A DNA stretch of 64,000 nucleotides from an uncultured Ruminococcus sp. (GTDB lineage Bacteria > Bacillota > Clostridia > Oscillospirales > Ruminococcaceae): contig CAMVRM010000008.1 of the NCBI GenBank assembly GCA_947169885.1, positions 1 to 64,000 on the forward strand, read 5' to 3'. This document shows, piece by piece, positions 1 to 8,855 of the stretch (within the stretch, counting starts at the first letter, position 1; each line of letters opens with the position of its first letter). The notes under the pieces were generated by a model, which ran no database searches, was not told the origin of the DNA, and was given only the letters and a program-made list of their open reading frames with translations. Both the position numbers and the translations under genes were made by a program.

Positions 1-68
1 ATAGCCTGTCACCACTGTAGTCAGCAGTTAGGACTATGCTAATATTGTACCAAAGGGTGTTCTTTTAT

Positions 69-959
69 ATGGAGCTTGCAAACGAATATGAACTTACGCT
101 TGTCGGAAAATTCCGCAAGGATATTTGGTCTAAATTCTTGAAAGGCATAAAAGATTATGAACTGATAAAGCCGAATGACTGCATAGCTGTCTGTATCTCG
201 GGTGGCAAGGACTCGATGCTCATGGCGATGTGCATGAAGCGTTTGCAGCGTTACAGCAAGATACCGTTCGATGTTAAATACATCGTTATGGATCCGGGTT
301 ACAATGAAGAAAACCGCCGGCGTATCGAGAAGAACGCCGCAAAGCTTGAAATACCCATAACTATTTTCGATACGAACATTTTTAATGCCGTTTACAAGAT
401 CGAGATGAATCCCTGTTATCTGTGCGCAAGAATGCGCCGTGGTTATCTCTACAAAACGGCTCAGGATATGGGCTGCAACAAGATCGCTCTCGGACATCAC
501 TTTGATGACGTTATCGAAACGATACTTATGGGGATGCTCTACGGTTCGCAGGTGCAGACGATGATGCCGAAGCTTCACAGCGAGCATTTTGAGGGCATGG
601 AGCTTATCCGTCCGCTCTACATGGTGCGTGAGGACAACATAATCCACTGGTGCAAGTATAATGGTCTGGAATTTATACAGTGTGCTTGTCGTTTCACCGA
701 AAGTATACACATGAGTGGTGACGGTGTTGGCGAATCGAAGCGTCAGGAAGTAAAAATGCTGCTCAAAGACCTTCGTGCGAAAAATCCTGCGGTCGACAAG
801 AATATTTTCAGAAGCGTTGAGAATGTGAATCTTCAAACGATAATCTCATATCACATAGGGGACGAATATCACCACTTCCTCGACAGTTATGACGAGGGCA
901 GGAGCGTTCGTGGAACGGTCGCCGAAAACACCGAGAAGGGAAGTGACAGTGATGAGTGA
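69..959 (+). CDS. TtcA-like tRNA 2-thiocytidine synthetase (PP-loop ATPase)
   Basis: A 296-aa PP-loop ATPase of the TtcA/TilS group. In this family ATP adenylates a tRNA base, which is then thiolated (C32 in TtcA). The PP-loop SGGKDS lies at residues 44-49. CYLC (116-119) and a later cysteine pair around 205-207 match the three-cysteine iron-sulfur pattern of TtcA. ATG 69 is preferred over the upstream in-frame ATG 36 because an AAAGGG ribosome site lies about 11 bases before it and the protein then begins at the family-like N-terminus. The stop overlaps the start of the next gene by 8 bases, so the two tRNA-modification genes are probably co-translated. The exact modified base is inferred from the family. 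Confidence 0.85.
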   Translation: MELANEYELTLVGKFRKDIWSKFLKGIKDYELIKPNDCIAVCISGGKDSMLMAMCMKRLQRYSKIPFDVKYIVMDPGYNEENRRRIEKNAAKLEIPITIFDTNIFNAVYKIEMNPCYLCARMRRGYLYKTAQDMGCNKIALGHHFDDVIETILMGMLYGSQVQTMMPKLHSEHFEGMELIRPLYMVREDNIIHWCKYNGLEFIQCACRFTESIHMSGDGVGESKRQEVKMLLKDLRAKNPAVDKNIFRSVENVNLQTIISYHIGDEYHHFLDSYDEGRSVRGTVAENTEKGSDSDE

Positions 960-1662
960 TATTAAGGAACAGCTTTCACGAACGGAACTGCTCATCGGCG
1001 AAAGCGCCCTTGAAAAACTCAGAGCCGCAAGGGTGGCAGTTTTCGGCGTAGGCGGTGTAGGCGGCTTTGCGGTAGAAGCTTTGGCGAGAAGCGGTGTCGG
1101 GACACTTGACCTTATCGACAGCGACACGGTTGCACTCTCAAACCTCAACCGTCAGATAATCGCACTCCACAGCACAGTAGGTATGCCGAAAGTCAGAGCC
1201 GCCGCACAGCGCATACATGACATCGATCCAACTATAAAAGTAAATGTCCACGAGTGTTTTTTTCTGCCGGAAAACGCTGACAGTTTTGATTTTCATGAGT
1301 ACGATCACGTTATTGATGCGATAGACACAGTGTCAGGAAAAATAGCGATCATCGAGCGTGCAAAGTCGGCAGGAGTGCCTGTCATCTCGGCAATGGGCGC
1401 AGGCAATAAGCTTGATCCGACAGCGTTCAGAGTAGCTGACATCTCAAAAACGAAGGTATGCCCGCTTGCGAGAGTTATGCGATACGAACTGAAAAAGCGT
1501 GGCATAACGGGCGTAAAGGTGGTCTATTCCGAGGAAGAGCCACGCCGCAAAACTCACGATGAACATGGAAACCGTTTACCGCCTGCATCTATCGCTTTCG
1601 TGCCGTCAGTCGCAGGGCTTATCATAGCAGGAGAGGTCATAAAGGATATTATTGGCGAATAA
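952..1662 (+). CDS. tcdA: tRNA threonylcarbamoyladenosine dehydratase (TcdA/CsdL, ThiF-E1 family)
   Basis: A 236-aa E1-like enzyme. TcdA uses ATP to cyclise N6-threonylcarbamoyladenosine at tRNA position 37. The N-terminal Rossmann motif GVGGVGGFAVE is followed by the acidic turn LIDSD and the SNLNRQ segment, all typical of ThiF/MoeB E1 folds. The length matches Firmicutes TcdA. ATG 952 is chosen over an upstream in-frame start because GAGAAGGGAAG precedes it and it overlaps the stop of the TtcA-like gene. Pairing with another tRNA-modification enzyme supports the assignment. There is no obvious catalytic cysteine context to suggest a ThiF or MoeB role. Confidence 0.88.
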   Translation: MSDIKEQLSRTELLIGESALEKLRAARVAVFGVGGVGGFAVEALARSGVGTLDLIDSDTVALSNLNRQIIALHSTVGMPKVRAAAQRIHDIDPTIKVNVHECFFLPENADSFDFHEYDHVIDAIDTVSGKIAIIERAKSAGVPVISAMGAGNKLDPTAFRVADISKTKVCPLARVMRYELKKRGITGVKVVYSEEEPRRKTHDEHGNRLPPASIAFVPSVAGLIIAGEVIKDIIGE

Positions 1663-1729
1663 CGAAAAGCAGAGCCGATAGTATTGCACTTCATTCAGTT
1701 TCGCTTTGACTTACAAAACATTGACGTTT

Positions 1730-1819
1730 AGAACCTGTCTTCACAAGACTCTGTACGTGTCTTTTCAACGATATTCAGTCGCTGAAAAGACACGCACATT
1801 TCTTGTGAAGACAGGTTCT
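1730..1819. repeat. Short copy of a palindromic MITE-like element (family A)
   Basis: A 90-bp element bounded by perfect 19-bp inverted repeats (AGAACCTGTCTTCACAAGA and its complement). The same ends occur at 43247-43409 around a 163-bp version. The left arm is identical in the two copies up to the sequence CAGTCGCT. The short copy then lacks exactly the 73 bases at 43301-43373 of the long copy, a segment bounded by short CGCT repeats. No open reading frame is present. It lies between tcdA and tRNA-Trp. Confidence 0.85.
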
Positions 1820-1928
1820 TAAATTTGGCGCTGAGTTTCGTAAGTCGAAGCGAAAAGCTGAATTGTACGATATGTTATAATACCTGACAATGGAAACCCA
1901 ATGAAAATATGCGTTCTTTTTGCAGATG

Positions 1929-1964
1929 AAAAAAGTCCTGTAAACATTACATTTACAGGACTTT
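1929..1964 (-). terminator. Rho-independent terminator of tRNA-Trp
   Basis: A perfect 12-bp inverted repeat (AAGTCCTGTAAA / TTTACAGGACTT) with a 7-base loop. On the minus strand it is followed by a run of six T and lies just downstream of the tRNA 3' end. Confidence 0.9.
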
Positions 1965-1968
1965 CATT

Positions 1969-2044
1969 TGGCAGGGGCAGAAGGGCTCGAACCCTCGGCA
2001 CGCGGTTTTGGAGACCGCTGCTCTACCATCTGAGCTATACCCCT
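1969..2044 (-). tRNA. tRNA-Trp (anticodon CCA)
   Basis: The minus strand folds as a complete cloverleaf. The acceptor AGGGGUA pairs with UGCCCCU. There is a D-arm with AGCUCAGAUGG, an anticodon stem GCGGU/ACCGC with loop CUCCAAA giving anticodon CCA, and a T-arm GGGUUCGAGCCC with discriminator G. The terminal CCA is encoded at 1971-1969. It has its own promoter (2097-2125) and terminator (1929-1964), so it is a single-gene transcription unit. Confidence 0.95.
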
Positions 2045-2096
2045 ATGTTATTAGGTTTTGTACTCTTCGTTGTTTGTTCTCCCTGAGTACTTTTAT

Positions 2097-2125
2097 ATTA
2101 TATCACAGCTTATTAGAATTGTCAA
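2097..2125 (-). promoter_or_regulatory. Sigma-A promoter for tRNA-Trp
   Basis: The minus strand reads TTGACA, a 17-bp spacer and TATAAT, a perfect consensus. The -10 box is about 55 bases before the tRNA 5' end. Confidence 0.88.
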
Positions 2126-2276
2126 CCCCTTTTCGATATATTTTAATAAAAAACTTTATTTACAAAATGTACATTTGAATTTATACCTGTTTTCAGCCGT
2201 ATATATAAATACTTGTTCATATTTTGTAAGCATTGACAAATATCATAATTATTTTACCATAATATTAGCGCTTTTA

Positions 2277-2305
2277 TTGACATTCTATGTTAATTGTGTT
2301 ATAAT
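2277..2305 (+). promoter_or_regulatory. Sigma-A promoter for the large EAL protein
   Basis: Perfect TTGACA (2277-2282), 17-bp spacer, TATAAT (2300-2305), placed 55 bases before the start codon at 2360. Confidence 0.85.
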
Positions 2306-2359
2306 AAATAATAATGTTCCTGTGCGAAATGTCATTACTAAATGATAAGGTGTGAGATA

Positions 2360-5332
2360 ATGGAAAAATATTGCTTCTCAGATATTAATATGCAAATGAT
2401 CCAAAAAACGCTTGTACCCCTTGCGATATATCAGTTTATCAACAAGCGTGTTGTTACTGTCGGTCTGTCCGAAGGCTTCTGCAAACTGTTCGGTTATACC
2501 GACTTTGAAACGGCTTACTATGAAATGGATAACGATATGTATAAAGATGCGTATCATGATGATATTGCACGTATCGCCGATGCTGCACTCAGGTTTGCGA
2601 CACTTGACGAGCCTTATGATGTTATCTACCGCACAGCGACCAAGGAAAACAACGGCTTTAAGATCATTCACGCAAAGGGCGTTCATTTTGAACCTGTTAA
2701 GGGCGTAAAGCTCGCACTTGTGTGGTACACCGACGAGGGTATGTATACCGAACGTGAGGACACACCCGATGTGCTGCTCGATAAGTCGCTCAATAACGCT
2801 CTTTTTGAGGAAAGCTTTATAAAGGCGAGCTACTTTGACCACCTGACCGGTATGCCCAGCATGACTTACTTTTATGAGCTTGCGACCCTTAAACGTTCGG
2901 AGATGGAGAAACAATGCGATGCTCCGGCGCTGCTGTTCATGGATTTTGGCGGCATGAAATATTTCAACCATAAGTTTGGTTTTGCGGCAGGCGACTCTCT
3001 GCTCAGGTCTTTCTCACGGCTTCTTGCAGGCTATTTCGGCAACGAGAACTGCTGCCGTCTGGGTCAGGATCACTTTGCTGTCATAACTTCCGCCAACCGT
3101 CTTGAAGGCAATCTTCGTAAGCTGTTCGATGAATGCAAGATGCTCAACGGCGGCAACTCTTTGCCGCTGCACGTCGGCATATATCTTCATTGGAGCGAGG
3201 GCATCGTTGCGAGCATGGCGTGCGACAGAGCAAAGATAGCCTGCGACACCCTGAGAGGAGAGTATGCTTCGGCGTTCAGCTACTACGACATTTCAATGAA
3301 AGATGCTGAGGAACGTCAGCAGTATATCATCGCAAATATCGACAAGGCGATCGCTGAACGCTGGATAAAGGTCTATTATCAGCCGATCGTTCGTGCGGTA
3401 AACGGCAGGGTCTGTGACGAGGAAGCGCTTGCACGCTGGATCGACCCCGTAAAGGGATTTTTGTCCCCGGGCGAATTTATCCCCATTCTCGAGGAACACA
3501 GCCTTATCTACAAGCTTGACCTTTATATAGTAGAAAACGTTCTCAAAAAGATAAAGATACTGACAAAGGCAGGTCTGCACATCATGCCTCAGTCGGTCAA
3601 TCTTTCACGCTCGGATTTCGACAGCTGCGATATTGTTGAGGAGATACGCCGCAGAGTTGACAAGTCGGGCATCGATCGAAGTATGCTTACGATCGAGATA
3701 ACCGAGAGCGTTATCGGTAAAGATCTGGATTTCATGAAAACTCAGATCGACCGGTTCAGAGCACTGGGCTTTGCCGTCTGGATGGACGATTTCGGAAGCG
3801 GTTATTCTTCGCTGGATTTCTTGCAGGAGATAAGCTTTGACCTTATAAAGTTCGATATGCGTTTCATGCAGCGCTTTGACGTGAACCGCAGTGCAAAGAT
3901 CATACTTACCGAACTGCTCAAAATGGCAACTTCGCTGGGCATCGACACTATATGCGAGGGCGTTGAGACGGAAGAACAGGTGAAATTCCTGCAAGAAGCA
4001 GGCTGTTCAAAACTTCAGGGATTTTTCTTCCAGAAGCCGATACCCGTTGAAAAGATACTTGAAAAATATAACAAGGGCATTCAAATAGGCTTTGAAGACC
4101 CGAGGGAATCAAGGTACTACGAAACTATCGGACGTGTTAATCTGCACGACCTTTCGGTCATCGCCCGTGAACCCAGCAGCGAGTTCAATAACATCTTCAA
4201 CACTTTGCCAATGGCGATAGTTGAGTTAAATGACAAACAGGTGAGGTTTGCTAGGAGCAACCAGTCATACCGTGATTTCATAAAGAGATCGTTCGGTTTT
4301 CACGTCACCGATAAGCCCGATCTGTTCACAATGAGCGAGAGGGAAAAAATGACAACTTTCGTCAGCGACCTCAGAGCGGCTTTGAATTCCAATGAAACAA
4401 GATTCGTTTATGAAACGCTGCCTAACGGAACAAATGTTCGTGCCTGTATCAGAAAGCTTGCGCACAACGAGATAGTAAATACCTATGCAGTTGCGGTGGC
4501 GGTGCTGTCTGTGACTGACAGCAGTCAGGGCGCTTCATACGAAAGCATAGCAAAGGCGCTTGCTGCCGACTATTTCAGCCTTTACTACGTTGACATCGTT
4601 ACAGATAAGTTCTATGAATACGCTTCGGATGAGAATGACTACGAACTTGCAACAGAGCGTGTAAGCGATGATTTCTTTGCACGCAGCATAAAGGACGCTC
4701 TTAAACTTATCTATGAGGAAGACCGCATTATTTTCTGCGAAGCGTTCACAAAGGAGAAGATACTCAAAGAGATAAACGAGTACGGAACGTTCACGCTTAC
4801 TTATCGGCTTATGATGAACGGCGAACCTGTTTATGTTCACATGAAAGCAAGGCGTATGCAGAACGATCCTGACCACATCATAATCGGTGTAAGTAATGTT
4901 GACGCTCAGATGAAACAGCGTGTCATGCTTGAAAATATAAGGCGCAACGAGAGAATATTCTCACGGATAATGGCGCTTTCGGGCGAGTATATCGCTATGT
5001 ATATGGTCGATCCCGTGACTGACGGTTTCGTTGAATACAGCGCTTCGGGCGAATTTCGGGCATACGGGCTGAATAAGGACGGAATAGATTTCTTTGAGCG
5101 CTCGCACATAAATTCTGACGGCATTGTTGTTCCCGAGGACAGACAGCGCTTTATCAACGAATTCACAAAGGAAAAAGTTATGGAACAGCTGGACGCAGGC
5201 AGTATCTTCACTTTGTATTACAGCATTTTCCTTGACGGCGTGAAAACGCCGGTTGTGCTGAAAGGAACTCGCATAAGGGAGGACGGCGGAGAAAAACTGC
5301 TTATCGGCATAGCAAAAGTAAATGGAGTTTGA
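2360..5332 (+). CDS. PAS / degenerate GGDEF / EAL / PAS-type c-di-GMP phosphodiesterase-like protein
   Basis: A 990-aa, apparently cytoplasmic protein with no clear membrane segment. A PAS-like region comes first (about 15-125). A GGDEF-like domain follows (about 155-290) whose signature is degraded to LGQDHF, so cyclase activity is unlikely. The EAL domain (about 325-570) keeps EEALARW, the metal-site segments ITES and DDFGSGYSS, and EGVETEEQ, so it is probably an active c-di-GMP phosphodiesterase. Two or three PAS-like regions fill 600-990. ATG 2360 has AAGG nine bases upstream and is preferred over the ATG at 2342. Its stop abuts a relic of a two-component system. The sensory ligand is unknown. 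Confidence 0.85.
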   Translation: MEKYCFSDINMQMIQKTLVPLAIYQFINKRVVTVGLSEGFCKLFGYTDFETAYYEMDNDMYKDAYHDDIARIADAALRFATLDEPYDVIYRTATKENNGFKIIHAKGVHFEPVKGVKLALVWYTDEGMYTEREDTPDVLLDKSLNNALFEESFIKASYFDHLTGMPSMTYFYELATLKRSEMEKQCDAPALLFMDFGGMKYFNHKFGFAAGDSLLRSFSRLLAGYFGNENCCRLGQDHFAVITSANRLEGNLRKLFDECKMLNGGNSLPLHVGIYLHWSEGIVASMACDRAKIACDTLRGEYASAFSYYDISMKDAEERQQYIIANIDKAIAERWIKVYYQPIVRAVNGRVCDEEALARWIDPVKGFLSPGEFIPILEEHSLIYKLDLYIVENVLKKIKILTKAGLHIMPQSVNLSRSDFDSCDIVEEIRRRVDKSGIDRSMLTIEITESVIGKDLDFMKTQIDRFRALGFAVWMDDFGSGYSSLDFLQEISFDLIKFDMRFMQRFDVNRSAKIILTELLKMATSLGIDTICEGVETEEQVKFLQEAGCSKLQGFFFQKPIPVEKILEKYNKGIQIGFEDPRESRYYETIGRVNLHDLSVIAREPSSEFNNIFNTLPMAIVELNDKQVRFARSNQSYRDFIKRSFGFHVTDKPDLFTMSEREKMTTFVSDLRAALNSNETRFVYETLPNGTNVRACIRKLAHNEIVNTYAVAVAVLSVTDSSQGASYESIAKALAADYFSLYYVDIVTDKFYEYASDENDYELATERVSDDFFARSIKDALKLIYEEDRIIFCEAFTKEKILKEINEYGTFTLTYRLMMNGEPVYVHMKARRMQNDPDHIIIGVSNVDAQMKQRVMLENIRRNERIFSRIMALSGEYIAMYMVDPVTDGFVEYSASGEFRAYGLNKDGIDFFERSHINSDGIVVPEDRQRFINEFTKEKVMEQLDAGSIFTLYYSIFLDGVKTPVVLKGTRIREDGGEKLLIGIAKVNGV

Positions 5333-5712
5333 ATGATAGATATTCTGATAGTTGAAGACAACAAGGAACCGGCGGCACTGCTGACGGATTTTCTTCGTGC
5401 CGAGAGATTCACCGTTACAGTTGTCGACAGCGGCGTGAAACGATCGAGGGCGGCAGGCGCATCTCGCTTGAATTGGAGCAAATGGACGGCTGTCAATTGA
5501 TAACGGTCATAAACACAGGCTGCACCATTGCAGTTTCCGACCTGACGCAGATATTTGAGAGTTTCCACCGAGGAGCAAACTCCGAGAACATTCAGGGAAG
5601 CGGTCTTGGACTGTTCATCTGCCGCAAACTTATGAGCCTTATGAACGGCGAAGTCTTTGCAGACATTCGTGACGGTCGTTTTGCAATAACACTTGTCGTA
5701 AGGCTTGCATAA
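5333..5712 (+). pseudogene. Fused remnant of a response regulator and a sensor histidine kinase
   Basis: An ATG one base after the previous stop opens a receiver-domain start (MIDILIVEDNKEPAALL, with the acidic pair ED) that runs about 35 residues and stops at 5500. From about 5441 another frame reads the C-terminal ATPase part of a histidine kinase, including the G-box GSGLGLFICRKL and the end of the domain, to a stop at 5712. The middle of both genes is missing, including the phosphoacceptor Asp, the output domain, the kinase sensor and the H-box. This looks like one large deletion that joined the first gene to the end of the second. It is unlikely to be functional. A terminator follows directly. 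Confidence 0.75.
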
Positions 5713-5748
5713 AAAATCCCCCTCTGGGCTGTCCAAAGGGGGATTTTT
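5711..5748 (+). terminator. Rho-independent terminator
   Basis: Stem AAATCCCCCT / AGGGGGATTT with flanking A and T runs. It lies between the two-component relic and the convergent CopZ-like gene and probably works in both directions. Confidence 0.8.
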
Positions 5749-5972
5749 CATTTATTCATGCAAACGGCAGAAAGCACTTTGTACCCCGAGCCGTCAAGCG
5801 CCTGTTCGATCTGAGCCTGTGTAAGCTCACTGTCAGAAATTATCACTGTCTCGCCGCTTTTGTGCGAGGATTTGACCTTGCTTACGCCAAGTTTCTCTTT
5901 CAGAGCCTTGTCAACGTGCTGTTCGCACATATGGCACATCATTCCTTCGATCTTAACAGTTGTTTTGAACAT
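5748..5972 (-). CDS. CopZ-like heavy-metal-associated (HMA) domain chaperone
   Basis: A 74-aa single HMA domain. The metal site GMMCHMCEQH carries the CxxC motif near the N-terminus. The ferredoxin-like fold is completed by the VIISD and GSGYKVLSA segments. Such proteins hand Cu(I) to P-type ATPases or regulators. ATG 5972 is chosen because AGGAG lies eight bases upstream; a 25-codon upstream extension has no support. No copper ATPase is adjacent, so the partner lies elsewhere. Metal specificity is inferred from the family. Confidence 0.85.
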   Translation of the reverse strand: MFKTTVKIEGMMCHMCEQHVDKALKEKLGVSKVKSSHKSGETVIISDSELTQAQIEQALDGSGYKVLSAVCMNK

Positions 5973-6118
5973 TGCTGTTTCTCCTTTGCAGTTATTAGCA
6001 TTGATGCTTATACATATGATACCATACTTCACCGAATTTGTCAACATTAAAGAAACACTTTCGCAGAAAACGAAAATTTCGTATATAAAGTAAATGAATA
6101 AATTTTTTTGATAACTAC

Positions 6119-6147
6119 TTGATTTTTTATGACAAATATGTTAAAAT
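6119..6147 (+). promoter_or_regulatory. Sigma-A promoter for the second EAL protein
   Basis: TTGATT, 17-bp spacer, TAAAAT, ending about 50 bases before ATG 6196 in an AT-rich intergenic region. Confidence 0.7.
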
Positions 6148-6195
6148 AAATAATAAGTACTTTTATACGAAAAAATCTGTAAGGAGATAAAATAT

Positions 6196-7875
6196 ATGGC
6201 AAATAATGACAAGTTTCATGAACTGTTTGAAGCTTTGATAACTGAAATGACTGACCCTGCCAGACACAGTATCCCGAAGATAGAACAGCTCCTGATAGAT
6301 ATTTCAACTTTGCTCAGACTGAGCAAGGGTGTCACAAGGGTCTATCTCAACTCGACCGATGAGCATCTTGACCGTGGTGAAGTACTGAGCTGTTTCGACC
6401 TTGGCATTGAGGGCGAACTTGTAAGGCATATGCGTATTGTTTCGAGTATCATGACGATCGTTACTATGGATGTTTACAAAAATCCCGATACGCCGCCGCT
6501 CACTGATGAGGAACTTTCACGCATCGACCTTGTTATGCGCACGACTATCAGCTACATAAGCCGCAACCGAATGCGTGACACCGTTGAAATGCTTGCGCTG
6601 TACGATGATTTTGGCTATCCGAACCTGCGCAGTCTGAGGAATTATATCGAAAAGCATACAGGCATCGGCGGTCTTGACGGACGAGTTGCGGTGCATTATA
6701 ACTTGCGGCATTTCTCACTTGTCAATCAGGAAGTAGGCAGACTTGCAGGCGACAGAGCGATGAAGTCACATTTTGAGAAGCTGACATCAATTATCGGTGA
6801 ACTCGGGCGAAGTTTCAGGCTCGGCGGAGATAATTTTGTGGCAGTCTTTGAGCGCAAGTATCTTGAAGATGTGCTGTCATTCCTGAACGAAGCGGCAGTT
6901 GAATATAATGACAGCGGCAGTAAAGTGAACATCAGCAGTTCGGCAGGCGTGTTTATCGTGCCTGATAATTATTGCATTGTCGATGAAGGCTCGGTCATGG
7001 AAAAGATAATCAGCAGTTCCATGATCGCTCAGAGCGGCGGCAAGGAACATATCGTGTTCTATGATGACTCGATATTAGTAGGCAAGGAAAAAAGTATGCG
7101 TGTTCAGCAGCTTTTCCCGAATGCGCTAAGGAATGAGGAATTCAAGGTCTTTTACCAGCCGAAAGTCAACACCGCAACAGGCGAGCTGTGCGGAGCAGAG
7201 GCACTTTGCCGCTGGTTCAGGAATGGAAAGATCGTGCCGCCCTGCGATTTTATCCCTATGCTGGAAGAAACGAACGACATCTGCCGCCTTGACCTGTATA
7301 TGCTGGAACACGTCTGTCAGGATATTCGCCGCTGGCTTGAACAGGGCAGGGAAGTGGTGCGCATTTCCGTCAACCTGTCACGCAAGCACATGATGAACGC
7401 CGACCTTGTGAGAACGATAAACGAGATCATCGACAAATCGGGTATCGCTCACAAGTACATTGAGATAGAACTGACCGAGACTACCACCGACGTTGAGTTC
7501 AACGACCTGAAACGTGTTGTAAGCGGCTTGCAGAATTCAGGCATTTATACTTCCGTAGACGATTTCGGTATCGGGTATTCTTCGCTGAATCTGATCCGTG
7601 CGATGCCGTGGGACGTTCTGAAAGTCGACCGCAGTTTTCTTCCTCTTGAAAATGACGAAACGAACAGCACACGCAGTGTCATGTTCAGGCACGTTGTTGC
7701 AATGGCAAGGGAACTGGGGCTTGAATGCGTAGCCGAGGGCGTTGAAACCCTGACTCAGCTGAGAGTTCTTCGTGAAAACTACTGTTCGCTTGCACAGGGT
7801 TATCTGTTCGACAAGCCGCTTCCTGTTGAAGAATTCGAGAAACGTCTTGATTCTCCTGTATATCCTACCGAATAA
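6196..7875 (+). CDS. Degenerate GGDEF / EAL domain phosphodiesterase-like protein
   Basis: A 559-aa protein with an N-terminal region of about 130 residues of unclear fold. A degenerate GGDEF domain (signature LGGDNF near residue 209) comes next. A C-terminal EAL domain (about 310-555) has AEALCRW, SVNLSRKH, ELTETT, DDFGIGYSS, KVDRSF and EGVETLTQ all present. It should therefore hydrolyse c-di-GMP, with the GGDEF part perhaps regulatory. AGGAG precedes ATG 6196. It shares architecture with the protein at 2360-5332 but lacks the extra PAS domains, so the two may be distant paralogues sensing different inputs. Confidence 0.85.
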   Translation: MANNDKFHELFEALITEMTDPARHSIPKIEQLLIDISTLLRLSKGVTRVYLNSTDEHLDRGEVLSCFDLGIEGELVRHMRIVSSIMTIVTMDVYKNPDTPPLTDEELSRIDLVMRTTISYISRNRMRDTVEMLALYDDFGYPNLRSLRNYIEKHTGIGGLDGRVAVHYNLRHFSLVNQEVGRLAGDRAMKSHFEKLTSIIGELGRSFRLGGDNFVAVFERKYLEDVLSFLNEAAVEYNDSGSKVNISSSAGVFIVPDNYCIVDEGSVMEKIISSSMIAQSGGKEHIVFYDDSILVGKEKSMRVQQLFPNALRNEEFKVFYQPKVNTATGELCGAEALCRWFRNGKIVPPCDFIPMLEETNDICRLDLYMLEHVCQDIRRWLEQGREVVRISVNLSRKHMMNADLVRTINEIIDKSGIAHKYIEIELTETTTDVEFNDLKRVVSGLQNSGIYTSVDDFGIGYSSLNLIRAMPWDVLKVDRSFLPLENDETNSTRSVMFRHVVAMARELGLECVAEGVETLTQLRVLRENYCSLAQGYLFDKPLPVEEFEKRLDSPVYPTE

Positions 7876-7911
7876 AAAAGACCCGAAGCGCCGTGTCAGA
7901 CACTTCGGGTC
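7876..7911 (-). terminator. Rho-independent terminator of the rpsB-tsf operon
   Basis: Stem GACCCGAAG / CTTCGGGTC. On the minus strand it is followed by TTTTTT. It lies 27 bases after the tsf stop and may also serve the convergent EAL gene. Confidence 0.85.
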
Positions 7912-7937
7912 ACTTGTGTTTACTTAGGTTTAAAGGC

Positions 7938-8855
7938 TTAGCCCTTTACCATGTTAGCGATCTCATCAGCGAAGTTTTCTTCCTTCTTCTCGATGCCGTC
8001 GCCACGCTCAAAACGAACAACGTCAGCTACAACGATGCTGCCGCCAAGCTTCTTAGCCTCAGCGTCAACGTAGCCCTGAACGCTTACTTTGTCATCCTTA
8101 ACGAAAGCCTGTTCGAGGAGGCAGTTCTCAGTGTAGTACTTGCCAACCTTGCCCTCAACGATCTTTACCTTTACCTGCTCGGGCTTGTTAGCCATCTTAG
8201 GATCCTCAGCCATCTGAGTGAGCATGATCTCCTTTTCCTTTTCAATTACCTCAGAAGGAACCTGAGTTCTGTCGAGGTAAGCAGGATTAAGAGCAGCAGA
8301 CTGCATAGCAACGTCCTTACCAATGTAAGCAACCTTGTCAGCATCAAGATCAGTGTCAAGCTTAACGAGAACGCCGATGCTGCCGCCATTGTGAACGTAA
8401 GAAGCAAGCTTGCCTTCAAGTCTTACGAATCTGCGGATAACGATGTTCTCTCTGATCTTCATGCCTGCAAGCTCAGTCAGAGTGTCAGCAACGGTCTTGT
8501 CGCCGCCGCTGATAGTCTCAGCCTTCAGAGCCTCAACGTCAGCAGGGTTCTTCTCAATGATAGTGTCAGCTACCTTAGCAACGAAAGCCTTGAAATCGTC
8601 AGTGTTGGCAGCGAAGTCTGTCTCGGAGTTTACCTCAACGAGAACACCTACATTGCCCTTAACTACTGCGGCAACTGCGCCCTCAGCAGCAGCTCTGCCG
8701 CTCTTCTTAGCCTGAGTAGCAAGTCCCTTTTCACGAAGGATCTCGATAGCCTTTTCCTGATCGCCGTCAGTCTCAACGAGTGCTCTCTTGCAGTCCATCA
8801 TGCCAACGCCGGTAATGCTCATGAGTTCTTTTATATCCTTAACTGTTACAGCCAT
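7938..8855 (-). CDS. tsf: Translation elongation factor Ts
   Basis: A 305-aa guanine-nucleotide exchange factor for EF-Tu. The N-terminal UBA-like module begins MAVTVKDIKELMSITGVGMM and continues with MDCKRALVE. The core contains NSETDFAANTDDF, the Tu-contact TDFVA-type region. The full family length is present. AGGAGG lies directly upstream, inside the 3' end of the preceding gene, whose stop codon lies 17 bases into tsf, so the two are probably translationally coupled. It belongs to the operon rpsB - unknown - tsf. Confidence 0.97.
   Translation of the reverse strand: MAVTVKDIKELMSITGVGMMDCKRALVETDGDQEKAIEILREKGLATQAKKSGRAAAEGAVAAVVKGNVGVLVEVNSETDFAANTDDFKAFVAKVADTIIEKNPADVEALKAETISGGDKTVADTLTELAGMKIRENIVIRRFVRLEGKLASYVHNGGSIGVLVKLDTDLDADKVAYIGKDVAMQSAALNPAYLDRTQVPSEVIEKEKEIMLTQMAEDPKMANKPEQVKVKIVEGKVGKYYTENCLLEQAFVKDDKVSVQGYVDAEAKKLGGSIVVADVVRFERGDGIEKKEENFADEIANMVKG

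Noticed and set aside
36..68. Upstream ATG for the TtcA-like gene
   Set aside because: The extra 11 codons are not family-like, and AAAGGG is best placed for ATG 69.
1901..2086. Small plus-strand frame over the tRNA-Trp region
   Set aside because: It overlaps the tRNA and its terminator and has no ribosome site.
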